From assembly GCF_030652775.1 (NCBI RefSeq), contig NZ_JAUSPS010000095.1:1-64000 (forward strand): 64,000 nt of DNA. The letters are read 5' to 3'. The notes under the pieces were generated by a model. That model worked only from the letters and a program-made list of their open reading frames with translations. It searched no databases and was not told the DNA's origin. A program made the position numbers and the translations under genes. Source of the stretch: Acetobacterium sp. (GTDB taxonomy: Bacteria > Bacillota > Clostridia > Eubacteriales > Eubacteriaceae). Of this stretch, positions 33,274 through 42,820 are shown piece by piece (within the stretch, counting starts at the first letter, position 1; each line of letters opens with the position of its first letter).

Positions 33274-35113
33274 TGCATTTCCAGCCTTTCTTGAATTCCA
33301 TAATTCCGCAATTTGAGCAGTTTTCCGGGCAGAAGGGCGTTGTTACCGCAGCCTCGGCTTTTTCGGCCTCGGTTTTTAAAAATTTCTTAGTGACCCCAGT
33401 ATCAATAAAATCCCAGGGTAGGATTTCGTCGTAGTCCCGGTTTCGCAAGGCATAGAACTCCGGATCAATCCCCGCTTCGGCAAAAGCTTCGGTCCATTTC
33501 TGGAGATCAAAATATTCACCCCAACCATCAAAGCGGCAACCCTTTTGATGGGCTTTTTCCAGCACCAAACCCAAGCGGCGGTCACCCCGGGCGAAAACAG
33601 CTTCCAGAAAGCTGACCCCGCTATCGTGCCAGCTGTAGGAAATCTTGCGATCTTTAATGCTGGCTTTTAAGTGGCGCTGTTTGTTTTTAAATTCTTCCGG
33701 AGTGTTCTGTCCCATCCACTGGAAAGGAGTGAAGGGTTTCGGTACAAAAGAAGAGGCACTTAAAACGACCTTCAGACTTTTGTTTCGGGACTCTCGATCA
33801 ATTTTATAGTACTCATCAACGACTTTTTGACCCAGATCAGCAATCCCTTCGATGTCTGCCAGGGTTTCGCCCGGCAGACCAATCATAAAATAGAGTTTGA
33901 CGTGTCCCCAACCCTTTTCAAATGCGGTTTTAACGGTATCCATCAGGTTTTCCTCGGTTACGCCCTTATTGATGACGTCCCGCATCCGCTGCGTTCCGGC
34001 TTCTGGCGCTAGAGTTAACCCGGCTTTCCGGACTTTTTGAATTTCTTCCAGCATCTCAATGCTTAAGGAGTCGATCCGCAGCGATGGCAGCGAGATACTG
34101 ACTTTGCCAACTTCAGCATCACAGACCAGGTTTTTAATCAGGGCTTCAATTTCACTGTAATCTCCAGTGCTCAGGGATGACAATGAAACCTCATCATAGC
34201 CAGTGGATTCGATCAGGGCTTTAATTTTTGTCTGAATCGTTGGCACGGTTTTTTCCCGGGTGGGACGATAGATCATCCCGGCCTGGCAAAAGCGGCAACC
34301 CCGGCCGCAACCTCTGAAAATTTCGTAGCTGATCCGGTCATGGACGGTTTCGGTATAAGATACGACGATTTTATCCGGGAAGTACGCCTGATCCAGATCT
34401 TCAATAAATTGTTTGCGGATCGTGGCCGGTGCTGCTTCGATAATCGGTGAGAATGCGGTAATCACCCCGGACTTTTGATCATAGCTGACCTCATAAAAAG
34501 CTGGGACATAAACCCCTTCAATAGTGGCCGCCATTTTCAGAAAGTCCTGACGGTTACCACTGGTTTTTTTCCACTCACGGTGGGCGGCCATGATTTTCAG
34601 GATCACCTCTTCCGCTTCACCGATGACAAAAATGTCAATAAAGTCGGATAGCGGTTCGGGATTATAGGCACAGGGACCCCCGGCGATCACAAAGGGCTCA
34701 GCTTCTTTTCGCCGGGTACTGCGCAAGCTGATCTTTCCCAGTTCCAGCATATTTAAAATATTGCTGAAGCTCATTTCATATTGCAGCGTAAATCCTACAA
34801 AATCGTAGTCGTTTAAGGGCATCATCGATTCCAGTCCATACAGGGGCAGATCATGTAACCGCAATTGTTCTTCCATATCTACCCAAGGAGCAAAAACCCG
34901 CTCACACCAGATATCTTTTTCTTCGTTAAGTAATCCATACAGGATTTTCATGCCCAAATGGGACATGCCCACCTCATAGGTATCCGGGAAGGCAAAGGCA
35001 AAGCGAATCATCTCCAGATTCGGGATCTTATGGACCGCATTCACCTCATTGCCAAGATAGGTGATTGGTTTTGTGACCAGGGGTAAAATATTTTTTTCGA
35101 TATAATTATTCAT
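33266..35113 (-). CDS. TIGR03960-family B12-binding radical SAM protein
   Basis: 615 residues. A cobalamin-binding-like N-terminal region (about 1-200; FAFPDTYEVGMSHLGMKILYGLLN is typical) precedes the radical SAM core with FRGCGRGCRFCQAGMIYRPTREK (three cluster Cys, about residue 270). The C-terminus has paired Cys (FCPENCSNCGIM) that could bind another cluster or metal. Start ATG; stop overlaps the DUF2344 gene. Reaction unknown. Confidence 0.92.
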   Translation of the reverse strand: MNNYIEKNILPLVTKPITYLGNEVNAVHKIPNLEMIRFAFAFPDTYEVGMSHLGMKILYGLLNEEKDIWCERVFAPWVDMEEQLRLHDLPLYGLESMMPLNDYDFVGFTLQYEMSFSNILNMLELGKISLRSTRRKEAEPFVIAGGPCAYNPEPLSDFIDIFVIGEAEEVILKIMAAHREWKKTSGNRQDFLKMAATIEGVYVPAFYEVSYDQKSGVITAFSPIIEAAPATIRKQFIEDLDQAYFPDKIVVSYTETVHDRISYEIFRGCGRGCRFCQAGMIYRPTREKTVPTIQTKIKALIESTGYDEVSLSSLSTGDYSEIEALIKNLVCDAEVGKVSISLPSLRIDSLSIEMLEEIQKVRKAGLTLAPEAGTQRMRDVINKGVTEENLMDTVKTAFEKGWGHVKLYFMIGLPGETLADIEGIADLGQKVVDEYYKIDRESRNKSLKVVLSASSFVPKPFTPFQWMGQNTPEEFKNKQRHLKASIKDRKISYSWHDSGVSFLEAVFARGDRRLGLVLEKAHQKGCRFDGWGEYFDLQKWTEAFAEAGIDPEFYALRNRDYDEILPWDFIDTGVTKKFLKTEAEKAEAAVTTPFCPENCSNCGIMEFKKGWKCNG

Positions 35114-35262
35114 TCATTTCCTCATATTTATAATTTTTTAAAAGTCTGCCTAATTTTGGCACACCTTATCTTACATGATTCTTATCGGCTTGTACAGTCC
35201 CCGCACCAGAATAAATATTCACCGTTTCAGCTAAGCTCCGGTCATTATTCGAAAAGGCGCAT

Positions 35263-35291
35263 TTGATAAACGATATCAATTGTGATAGACT
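35263..35291 (+). promoter_or_regulatory. Candidate promoter of the NhaC-type antiporter gene
   Basis: TTGATA (35263-35268), 17 bp, TAGACT (35286-35291). It leaves a leader of about 100 nt containing a CCTG/CAGG stem. No known riboswitch was recognised in this leader. Confidence 0.45.
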
Positions 35292-35397
35292 ACACCCTGT
35301 TTGAAAATTTTGAGTCAGGTTTTGCGAAGGTGCCACGAGTTCTGTGTTTAAATTTTCGCATTTATCTGAAATTTTATGTTCATGAAAGGAGAAAGAA

Positions 35398-36963
35398 TTG
35401 TTTGAAACAGTAGATGTGGGCTTTTTGTCCATCATTCCACCCATTATTGCCATTGTTTTGGCTTTGATTACTAAAGAAGTTATTTCTGCTTTGCTGATCG
35501 GAATCCTCTCCGGAACGCTGATTTATGTTGTTAGCAGTGGCGGCGGAGGCCTGATTGAAATGGGTACGGTGGCTTTTGGTTTAATCGCCGAAACCGTGGG
35601 TCAACCGGGTAAATTCAATATCATCCTATTTTTGGGTCTGCTGGGGGCCCTTGTTTATGTTGTGACCATTGCCGGCGGTTCACGGGCCTATGGCAACTGG
35701 GCTGCGACCAAGCTTAAATCCCGACGCAGTGCCCAGCTGGCCACCAGTGTTCTGGGTATGATAATTTTTGTCGATGATTATTTCAACTGCCTCACCGTGG
35801 GCACGGTCATGAAGCCAGTTACCGACAAATATCAGATATCCCGGGCCAAGCTGGCCTATATCATCGATTCCACCGCAGCGCCAATTTGCATTATCGCGCC
35901 AATTTCCAGCTGGGCGGCGGCGGTCGGCTCGACACTTTATGAAACCGGGGCGTTTCAAAACGAACTGAGTGCCTTTATCGCAACGATCCCCTATAATCTC
36001 TATGCGTTGTTAAGTATTTTGATGGTCATTATTCTTTCGGTAACCAACCTCGATTTCGGACCGATGGCCCGGGTTGAAAAGCGGGCCATCGAAACCAGCG
36101 AACTGGGGGCTCTGGATACCGAACTGGAAGAAAAAATTCTGCTGGATGGCAAGGGCACAATCTGGGATCTGATTATTCCGATCTGTTCGCTGATTGCCTT
36201 CTCAATTCTATCGATGCTCCAGAACGGTGGCTACTGGTCCGGCGAAGGCTTGTCCTTGTCGGAAGCTTTTGGTAATTGCGATGCCTCTGCGGCTTTAGTG
36301 ATGGGGGCCTTTTGGGCGCTGGTAGTGACCTTCCTGCTCTTTGTTCCCCGGAAACTGATTGACTTCAAAACCTTTATGGGTGGCATCGGGGAAGGAATTA
36401 AAACGATGGTCCCTGCTTACATCATCCTGACCCTGGCCTGGACCATCGGGGCGCTGTGTCAGGATCTGCTCGGTACCGGCCTCTTTATTGGCGAACTGGT
36501 CAAAACCAGCAGTATCCCGGTGGGTCTGATTCCAGCGATGATTTTTCTGGTCTCGGCGCTGTTATCCTTTTCCATTGGCACCGCCTGGGGTACCTTTGGG
36601 ATTTTTATTCCAATTGTCGTGATGATTTCCCAATATACCGCACCGGAACTGATGGTTGTAACCTTATCTGCGACTCTGGCTGGCTCGGTCTTTGGCGATC
36701 ATTGTTCACCCATTTCGGATACCACCATCTTATCCTCCACGGGAGCCGGCTGCGATCATATTCAGCACGTCTCAACCCAGATGCTTTATGCTGTACTGGT
36801 CGCCACCTGCAGCTTTATCGGTTATCTAGTGGCTGGTTTGAGCTATGGAAATCTTGTGTTGACCTGGGTTACCTCGGTGGGACTGCTGATTATCTCCCTG
36901 ATCGTATTCCATCGGATTTCCAAATCCAAACTCGATCAACTGAATTTTCCCAACTTAGATTAA
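35398..36963 (+). CDS. NhaC-family Na+/H+ antiporter-type transporter
   Basis: 521 residues, about 11-12 membrane helices. Features include IVLALITKEVISALLIGILSGT, FVDDYFNCLTVGTVMKPV, SSWAAAVGS, SIGTAWGTFGIFIPIV, and SVFGDHCSPISDTTILSSTGAGCDH, the last being the hallmark motif of the NhaC/ion-transporter superfamily. Some members exchange organic anions rather than protons. The start is TTG at 35398, six bases after AGGAG. Monocistronic, with a terminator at 36977. Confidence 0.88.
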   Translation: MFETVDVGFLSIIPPIIAIVLALITKEVISALLIGILSGTLIYVVSSGGGGLIEMGTVAFGLIAETVGQPGKFNIILFLGLLGALVYVVTIAGGSRAYGNWAATKLKSRRSAQLATSVLGMIIFVDDYFNCLTVGTVMKPVTDKYQISRAKLAYIIDSTAAPICIIAPISSWAAAVGSTLYETGAFQNELSAFIATIPYNLYALLSILMVIILSVTNLDFGPMARVEKRAIETSELGALDTELEEKILLDGKGTIWDLIIPICSLIAFSILSMLQNGGYWSGEGLSLSEAFGNCDASAALVMGAFWALVVTFLLFVPRKLIDFKTFMGGIGEGIKTMVPAYIILTLAWTIGALCQDLLGTGLFIGELVKTSSIPVGLIPAMIFLVSALLSFSIGTAWGTFGIFIPIVVMISQYTAPELMVVTLSATLAGSVFGDHCSPISDTTILSSTGAGCDHIQHVSTQMLYAVLVATCSFIGYLVAGLSYGNLVLTWVTSVGLLIISLIVFHRISKSKLDQLNFPNLD

Positions 36964-36976
36964 TACCTTTAATTCC

Positions 36977-37020
36977 AAATGTCCGCCATTCTACGAATCA
37001 GAATGGCGGACATTTTTATT
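36977..37020. terminator. Bidirectional terminator between antiporter and methyltransferase
   Basis: AAATGTCCGCCATTC and GAATGGCGGACATTTTT form a 15-bp stem with a 9-base loop. Confidence 0.9.
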
Positions 37021-37026
37021 TTTGCT

Positions 37027-37830
37027 TCAGGACTGCTTCCAAATCAGTTCACCTTTTCGTTGCTGAAATGATTCATTAATCATATCATTTTCGGCTATTT
37101 CTTCCAGATATTGATGGATCCGATTGACCAGATCCGGGCTTTCCGATACCAGAAGCTCCCGGATGTAAATTCCCTTGGCTTTTACTAGTGAAAACACCCG
37201 GTGATGGATACCCGTTTCATAAGTCAGTTCCGGGAAAACACCCTTTGTCCATAAAATGTTGAAAATATAGTTCAGCTTGTTAAACTGACGGATATAGTCT
37301 TGGTCAGTTAGGCTGTACAGCTTTTCTTTGAGGCTGCTATGTCGTTCTACAAAGGCAGACAAATAGCAAAAGCCCCGGGAGCAGTCAATCATTTTATAGA
37401 GATGATCCGGCCCATTAATGGCTGGTGACATACTGGCAATGACCAGATCAAATGATTGATTACAGTGAAAGCTATCCCAATCCGAGTGAATAAACTCCGT
37501 GTTTTTCAGACCTGCAGCGGCGGCATTTTCGATGGCATGGCTCAGCATGTTTTCGGAAAAATCCAGACCCACTACTTTTTTTGTTTTTTTCCCCAGTTCA
37601 ACCGCAAATTGTCCAGAACCACAACCGATATCCAATACGGTTGACTCATTGTTGATGATCCCTTTATCGATTAAGGTCTGCACCTTTTCTTTGCGATTTA
37701 ACTGGGCGCTTTCGGTTGATAATGAAAGGTTGTATTCTTCTGCCCGAAAGTCCCATAACTCCACCGTTGGCTCTTTTTTCTGGTTATCACTTAACCAAAG
37801 TTCCTCAAAATATTGTGAATTCAAGTCCAT
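37027..37830 (-). CDS. Class I SAM-dependent methyltransferase
   Basis: 267 residues. Motif I is VLDIGCGSGQFAVELG (about residue 62), followed by VVGLDFSENML (acidic ribose-binding residue) and FDLVIASMSPAI (motif IV region). Substrate cannot be read from the sequence; similar proteins act on small molecules. It is the last gene of a minus-strand run and is preceded by AAAGGAG at somewhat long spacing. Confidence 0.85.
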   Translation of the reverse strand: MDLNSQYFEELWLSDNQKKEPTVELWDFRAEEYNLSLSTESAQLNRKEKVQTLIDKGIINNESTVLDIGCGSGQFAVELGKKTKKVVGLDFSENMLSHAIENAAAAGLKNTEFIHSDWDSFHCNQSFDLVIASMSPAINGPDHLYKMIDCSRGFCYLSAFVERHSSLKEKLYSLTDQDYIRQFNKLNYIFNILWTKGVFPELTYETGIHHRVFSLVKAKGIYIRELLVSESPDLVNRIHQYLEEIAENDMINESFQQRKGELIWKQS

Positions 37831-37864
37831 TCTATAAACATACTCCTTTATATTATAAATTCAA

Positions 37865-38296
37865 TCATCGATTAATAAAAAACAATCCAGCCAGACAAAG
37901 GGCGATTCCCACCAGATGATTGGTGGTCAACACCTCTTTGTAAAACAGAATACCAATCGGGATTAGTAGAATTGCCAAGGAAATGTTGGCTACCAGTGAT
38001 CCCAGACTGATATTCCAGCCGGCTCGGTAGGCCGTAATATAACCAAATTCCAAGGCTACAACTGATATTCCCAAGGCATAACTGGTCCAGTTGAGCCGTT
38101 TAAATGATTGGACGATTCCTTCGTCTAAACCATTGGTCAGCATCAAAATCAGTGTCAATAGCGCCGCCACCAGATAGGTGACCAGCAGAGATAAAAACGG
38201 ATTGGCTATTTCCGGGGTCGATTTGGTGCAGATATTATAAAACACATTAGCGGTGACAATCAAGATAATCGGCAGATAGTAGGTTGTTTCATTCAC
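37865..38296 (-). CDS. Half-size EamA/DMT-type membrane protein
   Basis: 143 residues with four to five hydrophobic helices and the EamA-like ending LVGIALCLAGLFFINR. This is one EamA repeat, as opposed to the two repeats in the full-length exporter at 49479. Such proteins probably act as dimers. The start is GTG at 38296 with a distant GGGGAG. Substrate unknown. Confidence 0.8.
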   Translation of the reverse strand: MNETTYYLPIILIVTANVFYNICTKSTPEIANPFLSLLVTYLVAALLTLILMLTNGLDEGIVQSFKRLNWTSYALGISVVALEFGYITAYRAGWNISLGSLVANISLAILLIPIGILFYKEVLTTNHLVGIALCLAGLFFINR

Positions 38297-38342
38297 AGCT
38301 GAAAAGCACTCCCCTTTCGATTTCTACGGTTTTTAGATCACA

Positions 38343-38374
38343 AGCATGGCAGGCTTCCGTTTGCCTGCCATGCT
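38343..38374. repeat. Perfect 12-bp inverted repeat after the kinase gene
   Basis: AGCATGGCAGGC and GCCTGCCATGCT around 8 bases, just downstream of the kinase stop. It lacks a U-run on either strand, so it is either a factor-dependent terminator or an mRNA 3' hairpin. Confidence 0.6.
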
Positions 38375-38382
38375 GCTTAGCA

Positions 38383-39108
38383 TCATCCCTTTTTTATCCA
38401 GGCACGCTTGAAATCCTTTTTTAATGTCTGAAAATCCCGATAGGGATTTTCAATATAAAGCAGGCGTTCGATAACGTTGCGTTCTTCTTTTGTTAAAGCC
38501 AACTGGGAAATGCAAAAGCTTTTGGGTTCGGTTGTCATTTCCTCACAGTTTGATGCCAGGCGCAAAAACACATCGCCACTTCCCCAAAAGTCCGGGTCAA
38601 AGCGACTGTGAAATCGCGGAACATTTCTAGCCGAACCAAAATCAATGAGCGACAATTGCTCACCCGTCCATAAAATATTGTCGGTTTTAATATCGCGATG
38701 ACTGATTTGCAGCCCCGATAGATAATCCTGTACCGCAATTAATTGCTCCATGATGGCCGTGATTTCGGTTTTATTAAAGGCATGATCCCATTCCAATAAA
38801 TTTTCCAGTGACTGCCCCGGCATTTGTTCCATTACCAGTCCATAAAAACCGTCCCGATCAAGCACTTGGATCAATTGGGGAATGGCCGGATGGTCAATTT
38901 TTTTTAGATATTTGCTTTCCAGAGCCAGTTTTTCTTTGCGGCGCTTGACATCATTGGGATAAAAAACTTTTAAGACATAGTGAGCAGTATCTCGGGATAC
39001 CAGATAAGCAGTTCCAAAACGTCCCTGCCCTAAGGTCTTAATCAGCCGAAAGCCATCACGAGCAAGTGTTCCTCGGAGGGTTCCGACACGGCTACCACTC
39101 AATCTCAT
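38383..39108 (-). CDS. Hanks-type protein kinase, soluble and minimal
   Basis: About 240 residues covering little more than the kinase fold: Gly loop LGQGRFGTAYLV, Lys in YVLKVFYP, catalytic loop SHRDIKTDNIL, and metal-binding IDFGSARN. No membrane helix or PASTA repeat is seen, unlike PrkC. The start is uncertain: ATG 39108 or 39129 both lie inside the 3' end of the ABC gene and lack ribosome sites, which suggests coupling. Co-expression with an ABC ATPase is unusual. Confidence 0.85.
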   Translation of the reverse strand: MRLSGSRVGTLRGTLARDGFRLIKTLGQGRFGTAYLVSRDTAHYVLKVFYPNDVKRRKEKLALESKYLKKIDHPAIPQLIQVLDRDGFYGLVMEQMPGQSLENLLEWDHAFNKTEITAIMEQLIAVQDYLSGLQISHRDIKTDNILWTGEQLSLIDFGSARNVPRFHSRFDPDFWGSGDVFLRLASNCEEMTTEPKSFCISQLALTKEERNVIERLLYIENPYRDFQTLKKDFKRAWIKKG

Positions 39109-39796
39109 CAACCGATAAGGGTTTCTCATTGAGATAGCTTTTCTGAACCTGACCATTTTTCATGATAATGACCTTGTCAGCCATGGGCGTTATGGCCTGA
39201 TTATGAGTGATCAGAATCACGGTCATATTTTCTTTATGGCTGGTTTCCTGGAGCAGTTTTAAAATATTTTTTCCGGTATTATAATCAAGGGCTCCAGTGG
39301 GCTCGTCACAAAGCAACAGCTTCGGCCGTTTGGCCAAGGCTCTAGCTATGGCCACCCGCTGCTGCTCGCCCCCGGAAAGTTGGGAGGGAAAGTTTCCCAG
39401 CCGTTCTTCCAATCCAACGCTTTTTAAGACCGTTTCGGCATCCATCGGATCACGACAGATTTGGGTCGCCAACTCGACATTTTCAACAGCGGTCAGATTT
39501 TGAATCAGATTATAAAACTGAAAGACAAACCCGGTATCATAACGCCGATATTCCGCCAGCTCGCGCCGACTCAGAGCCGCCACATCTTTCTCACCGACAA
39601 TCACCTGACCCTCATCGCAGTTATCCATCCCCCCCAGAATATTAAGAACCGTTGTTTTTCCAGCCCCACTGGGTCCAACCACCACCGCAAATTCGCCTTC
39701 ATCAATAAAAAAATTGATCCCATTGGCGGCATTGATCGTCACTTCACCCATATGGTAACGCTTGTGGACATCTTTAAATTCAATAAAATGTTTCAT
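39092..39796 (-). CDS. ABC transporter ATP-binding protein, MacB/LolD type, lacking a permease partner
   Basis: 234 residues. Walker [11 protein letters not shown]-loop VFQFYNLI, signature [17 protein letters not shown], Walker [13 protein letters not shown] and H-loop ITHNQA are intact. The pattern is that of FtsE/MacB/LolD ATPases, which normally pair with an FtsX-like permease. None lies within several kb; the next gene is a protein kinase overlapping its 3' end. Start at ATG 39796 follows AAAGGACTAAAAAG. Confidence 0.9.
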   Translation of the reverse strand: MKHFIEFKDVHKRYHMGEVTINAANGINFFIDEGEFAVVVGPSGAGKTTVLNILGGMDNCDEGQVIVGEKDVAALSRRELAEYRRYDTGFVFQFYNLIQNLTAVENVELATQICRDPMDAETVLKSVGLEERLGNFPSQLSGGEQQRVAIARALAKRPKLLLCDEPTGALDYNTGKNILKLLQETSHKENMTVILITHNQAITPMADKVIIMKNGQVQKSYLNEKPLSVDEIEW

Positions 39797-39848
39797 CTTT
39801 TTAGTCCTTTTTAAGTTAATAGAGGAATCGCTCCTCACACAGGTTATT

Positions 39849-39866
39849 TATACTGCTATCAGTATA
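39849..39866. promoter_or_regulatory. 18-bp palindrome upstream of the ABC/kinase unit
   Basis: TATACTG-CTAT-CAGTATA, about 50 bp upstream of the ATPase start and overlapping AT-rich sequence that could be its -10. Likely operator; the regulator is not identified. Confidence 0.5.
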
Positions 39867-39905
39867 GCGAATAAAACCCAGAAAAGCCAGTTTAGCTCGA
39901 AAAAA

Positions 39906-40170
39906 AAGAAAGGTTTCCCTTTCTTGAGGTTGTCGATAAACTACCGTACCGACCAATTGTTAATCTGTTGTTCGCTGCGGAATCGGACACTAATAAGAAA
40001 TAAATTTCTTATTAGTCGTGGGCAGTCACTAACTACAAGCAAGCTTGTGATTGGCTCGTTGCCTTCACGCAGGTTTATCAACCTGTTCGCTCCGATGCGT
40101 ACAACATGATGTAACAATTGTCGGTACTGGGTTATCTTTTTGATGGTTTTAAGAAAGGCCACCTTTTCTT
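39906..40170 (-). repeat. Terminator-nested hairpin repeat, copy 1 (long form)
   Basis: Minus-strand order: hairpin AAGAAAAGG/CCTTTCTT, then a core running from GTACCGACAATTGTTA to TAACAATTGGTCGGTAC (long inverted repeat), then CGACAACCTC, then hairpin AAGAAAGG/CCTTTCTT with T8. The apical region has about 90 extra bases with three hairpins (for example ACTAATAAGAAA/TTTCTTATTAGT). Core sequence is shared with 51965-52157. Confidence 0.85.
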
Positions 40171-40175
40171 TTCGG

Positions 40176-40358
40176 TTATTTTTGGGCTGGTTCCCATTTG
40201 CAACGCACCGGGGAAACAATGGCTTCTTCTTTTTTTAGCTGCTTAAAGGCTTTGTCCACTTCTTTGCGATCAACCTTCAAGGCTTTTTCGACTTCACCAG
40301 CAGTCATCGGTGATCCATGCTGTTCCATACAAGCTAAAATTTTTTCCTTAAGTTCCAT
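40176..40358 (-). CDS. Small winged-helix-like protein (60 aa)
   Basis: 60 residues: MELKEKILACMEQHGSPMTA then GEVEKALKVDRKEVDKAFKQLKKEEAIVSP, which reads as a helix-turn-helix with recognition helix followed by a short wing (RCKWEP). Start at ATG 40358, six bases after GGAGG; a start two codons earlier overlaps the site. It may be a DNA-binding regulator, perhaps of itself or of the adjacent OFA transporter; this is inference. Its 3' end runs into a repeat-containing terminator. Confidence 0.7.
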   Translation of the reverse strand: MELKEKILACMEQHGSPMTAGEVEKALKVDRKEVDKAFKQLKKEEAIVSPVRCKWEPAQK

Positions 40359-40454
40359 AATCACCCTCCAAATTTACTCATTATTATCGGACAATTATAG
40401 CAAAATAGTCTTAATTTGAGTTTTATTTGATACCATAATTTCTATTAAAATGGC

Positions 40455-41705
40455 TTAATTTTCGACAACTGCAACAATTGCCGACTGGTTCAATTTATTA
40501 CTTTGAATCCCTAAAATGTGATTCAGTACTAAAGCGATGGCTGCGAAAACAATGATCACAATAAAAGTTGAGCCATAACTGCCGCCTGAACTTTGTAGTA
40601 AATAACTTGAAATCATTGGTCCAATGATGGCCGCCGGTACCAGCAAGAAGTTGGATAAGCTGAAATTCAGCGGATAATTCTTAGAACCAAAGCTTGAATT
40701 GATAACAACGGAGGATAAGGCCGGTACCCCACCATAGGTAACCCCAACCGATAACAGACCGATGAATATGAAGATGACATTATTCATGGTTGCACCCATA
40801 AATAAGAAAACGCCTGCAACCAGCAGGAGAATGGTATTGGTTGCCATTGCTTTCCCTCTGCCGACTTTATCAAACAAGGTACCAATGACCACCCGACCGC
40901 CGCCATTAAATACTGAAACCAGCAGCCCTAATTGGGCTGGCGCCCCAAAGGCCACGGCGATGGTTGCGGCACTGCCGATAATCAGTAATCCTGATGCGGT
41001 AATCATAATCCCCCAGAAGAAATAGATCCAGAAAACTCCGGTTTTTAGCATTTCCCCAGCGGAATACTCTTTTTTCTGACTGCTTTGACCGGCAACAGCC
41101 ACCGCTTTTTTAGGTGCAATTTCCGGTTTCTTAATAAAGAAGGAACCTAACGCCATCACTACTGCGCCCATAATGGCTAGATAGAAGAAGGTTTCCAATA
41201 CTCCGACACTACCAATAAAAGAGCTGATCATGGTCCCGAGGATCAGTCCCCCCAGACCAAAACCCATTAGTAAAATCCCTGAAGCTAAACCGGCTTTTTC
41301 GGAAAACCAGGGCACGATGGCACTGATAATGGAATTGTAACCCATCCCAACTCCAGTTCCGCAGAGCACCCCATAAAAAACATACAACAGGATTAAACTT
41401 TGTCCCGGCTGAGTTGGATCGATTTTTGAGACGCCAAAGAAACCGATAAACAGCATCGCTGCCGCCATTAAAACAATGTATTGATTTTTAATGAAGCGGG
41501 TTAATTGCCCGCTGACAAAACCGCCAATACAAAAAAAGATAATTGAAATTGTAAAATTAAGTGATAAGTCCGTGACTGTCCATGTTTCAAAGAGCTTGTT
41601 CAGTGGTGCCCGAAAAATTGACCAGGCATACAATAATCCCAGAAACAACAGCATAATGGTCGCTACCGCCAGGTAGGCCCATCGTTTCAAATTCTCATTC
41701 TTCAT
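40455..41705 (-). CDS. OFA-family MFS transporter (oxalate/formate antiporter-like)
   Basis: 12-helix MFS carrier of 416 residues. The N-terminus [29 protein letters not shown] and the helix 4-5 segment [37 protein letters not shown] are OFA signatures. Exchange of a carboxylate such as formate, oxalate or lactate is the family role; in an acetogen, formate or lactate are plausible. A 24-bp perfect palindrome lies about 65 bp upstream. Confidence 0.87.
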   Translation of the reverse strand: MKNENLKRWAYLAVATIMLLFLGLLYAWSIFRAPLNKLFETWTVTDLSLNFTISIIFFCIGGFVSGQLTRFIKNQYIVLMAAAMLFIGFFGVSKIDPTQPGQSLILLYVFYGVLCGTGVGMGYNSIISAIVPWFSEKAGLASGILLMGFGLGGLILGTMISSFIGSVGVLETFFYLAIMGAVVMALGSFFIKKPEIAPKKAVAVAGQSSQKKEYSAGEMLKTGVFWIYFFWGIMITASGLLIIGSAATIAVAFGAPAQLGLLVSVFNGGGRVVIGTLFDKVGRGKAMATNTILLLVAGVFLFMGATMNNVIFIFIGLLSVGVTYGGVPALSSVVINSSFGSKNYPLNFSLSNFLLVPAAIIGPMISSYLLQSSGGSYGSTFIVIIVFAAIALVLNHILGIQSNKLNQSAIVAVVEN

Positions 41706-41767
41706 CATTTCCCTCTGCTTCCAAAAATTTTCTTGCTTTATTGTATCAGCTTGCTAAAGTAAACACA

Positions 41768-41791
41768 ATAACAATTACCAGTAATTGTTAT
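41768..41791. promoter_or_regulatory. Perfect 24-bp palindrome in the OFA / DUF445 divergent region
   Basis: Arms ATAACAATTAC and GTAATTGTTAT around a central CA, between two divergent genes. Length and symmetry suggest a dimeric repressor operator. Confidence 0.65.
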
Positions 41792-41889
41792 GTCTCTTAC
41801 TAGTTTTTATCATTCTACTGGACAGCTTGTTTTAAAAAGATTAAAATATAGCAAATGCTACTAACTAGAAGTAACAACAGGAGGAAACC

Positions 41890-42786
41890 ATGGATTTATC
41901 ATTTTTTATTGGACCGATACTAGGGGGCATTATCGGACTGATCACCAACGGCATCGCTATTCGGATGCTCTTTCGCCCCTTAAAAGCCATCAAAGTATTG
42001 GGATTGACCTTACCCTTCACCCCGGGCTTAATTCCCAAAGAAAAACCGCGCATCGCCAAATCACTGGGCGACGTGGTGGCCAACAATCTGCTCAATCAGG
42101 ATGTCATCAAAAAAGGTCTGCTGTCCCCGGAAATGGACGATAAGATCACTGTCGCCGTCAATGGCCTGATCGCTAAAAAAAGTACCAGCGATGAAACCCT
42201 GCGGGAGCTGTTTTACTCGTTTTCCGGCGCAGAACGGGGTGAGCAGATCATCACTGATGTGACGACCAAAGTGGTCGGTTTTTCTTACGAGCGGATGGTC
42301 AAAATGGAATTGGGTCCGCTCTTATCGGAAATCGCCGTCACCGAAATTGTCAGCAATCTGCAGGGTTCAATGTTTGCGATGCTGATCAATGAAAACCTGA
42401 TCAGTTCCGCCAAGGTTAAAATGTCTGAAATCATCGAACGGATGGTGGTTGAAAAAGGCGAGGCTATTCTCGATAACATCTTTGAAAAAGAAAGCACTAA
42501 TCTGCTCGATAAACGTCTTTGTAATCTTTATATTGAGTATCAAGACCGCATTCCGGAATTTGTCGCCTGGGTTATTTCGACCTATCATCAGCTGATTGAC
42601 AAAAACATCGGCGTCTTAATTCACGCCCTGGACTTATCAAAACTGGTTGAAGATCAGATCAACGGTTACGATGTCCTGACTTTTGAAAAAATGATTCTGG
42701 AAATCATGCGCAAAGAACTCAATGCGATTGTCTGGCTGGGCGGATTATTGGGCTGCATTATGGGCCTGGTGATGTCCTTTGTATAG
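41890..42786 (+). CDS. DUF445 family membrane protein
   Basis: 298 residues. An N-terminal helix pair (FFIGPILGGIIGLITNGIAIRMLFRPLKAI and LPFTPGLIPKEKPRIAKSLGDVV) matches the YheB/DUF445 signature. A long amphipathic helical middle follows, then a C-terminal membrane segment (LGGLLGCIMGLVMSFV). Function unknown; likely membrane-surface. ATG follows AGGAGGAAACC. It is followed at 34 bp by ilvE, so the two may be cotranscribed. Confidence 0.85.
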   Translation: MDLSFFIGPILGGIIGLITNGIAIRMLFRPLKAIKVLGLTLPFTPGLIPKEKPRIAKSLGDVVANNLLNQDVIKKGLLSPEMDDKITVAVNGLIAKKSTSDETLRELFYSFSGAERGEQIITDVTTKVVGFSYERMVKMELGPLLSEIAVTEIVSNLQGSMFAMLINENLISSAKVKMSEIIERMVVEKGEAILDNIFEKESTNLLDKRLCNLYIEYQDRIPEFVAWVISTYHQLIDKNIGVLIHALDLSKLVEDQINGYDVLTFEKMILEIMRKELNAIVWLGGLLGCIMGLVMSFV

Positions 42787-42820
42787 GGCAGCAGAACTGG
42801 AATTTAAAAAGGAGCTAAAA

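Noticed and set aside
35292-35397. Riboswitch in the leader of the NhaC-type gene
   Set aside because: A CCTG/CAGG stem is visible but no conserved core of a known lysine, sodium or other class could be recognised.
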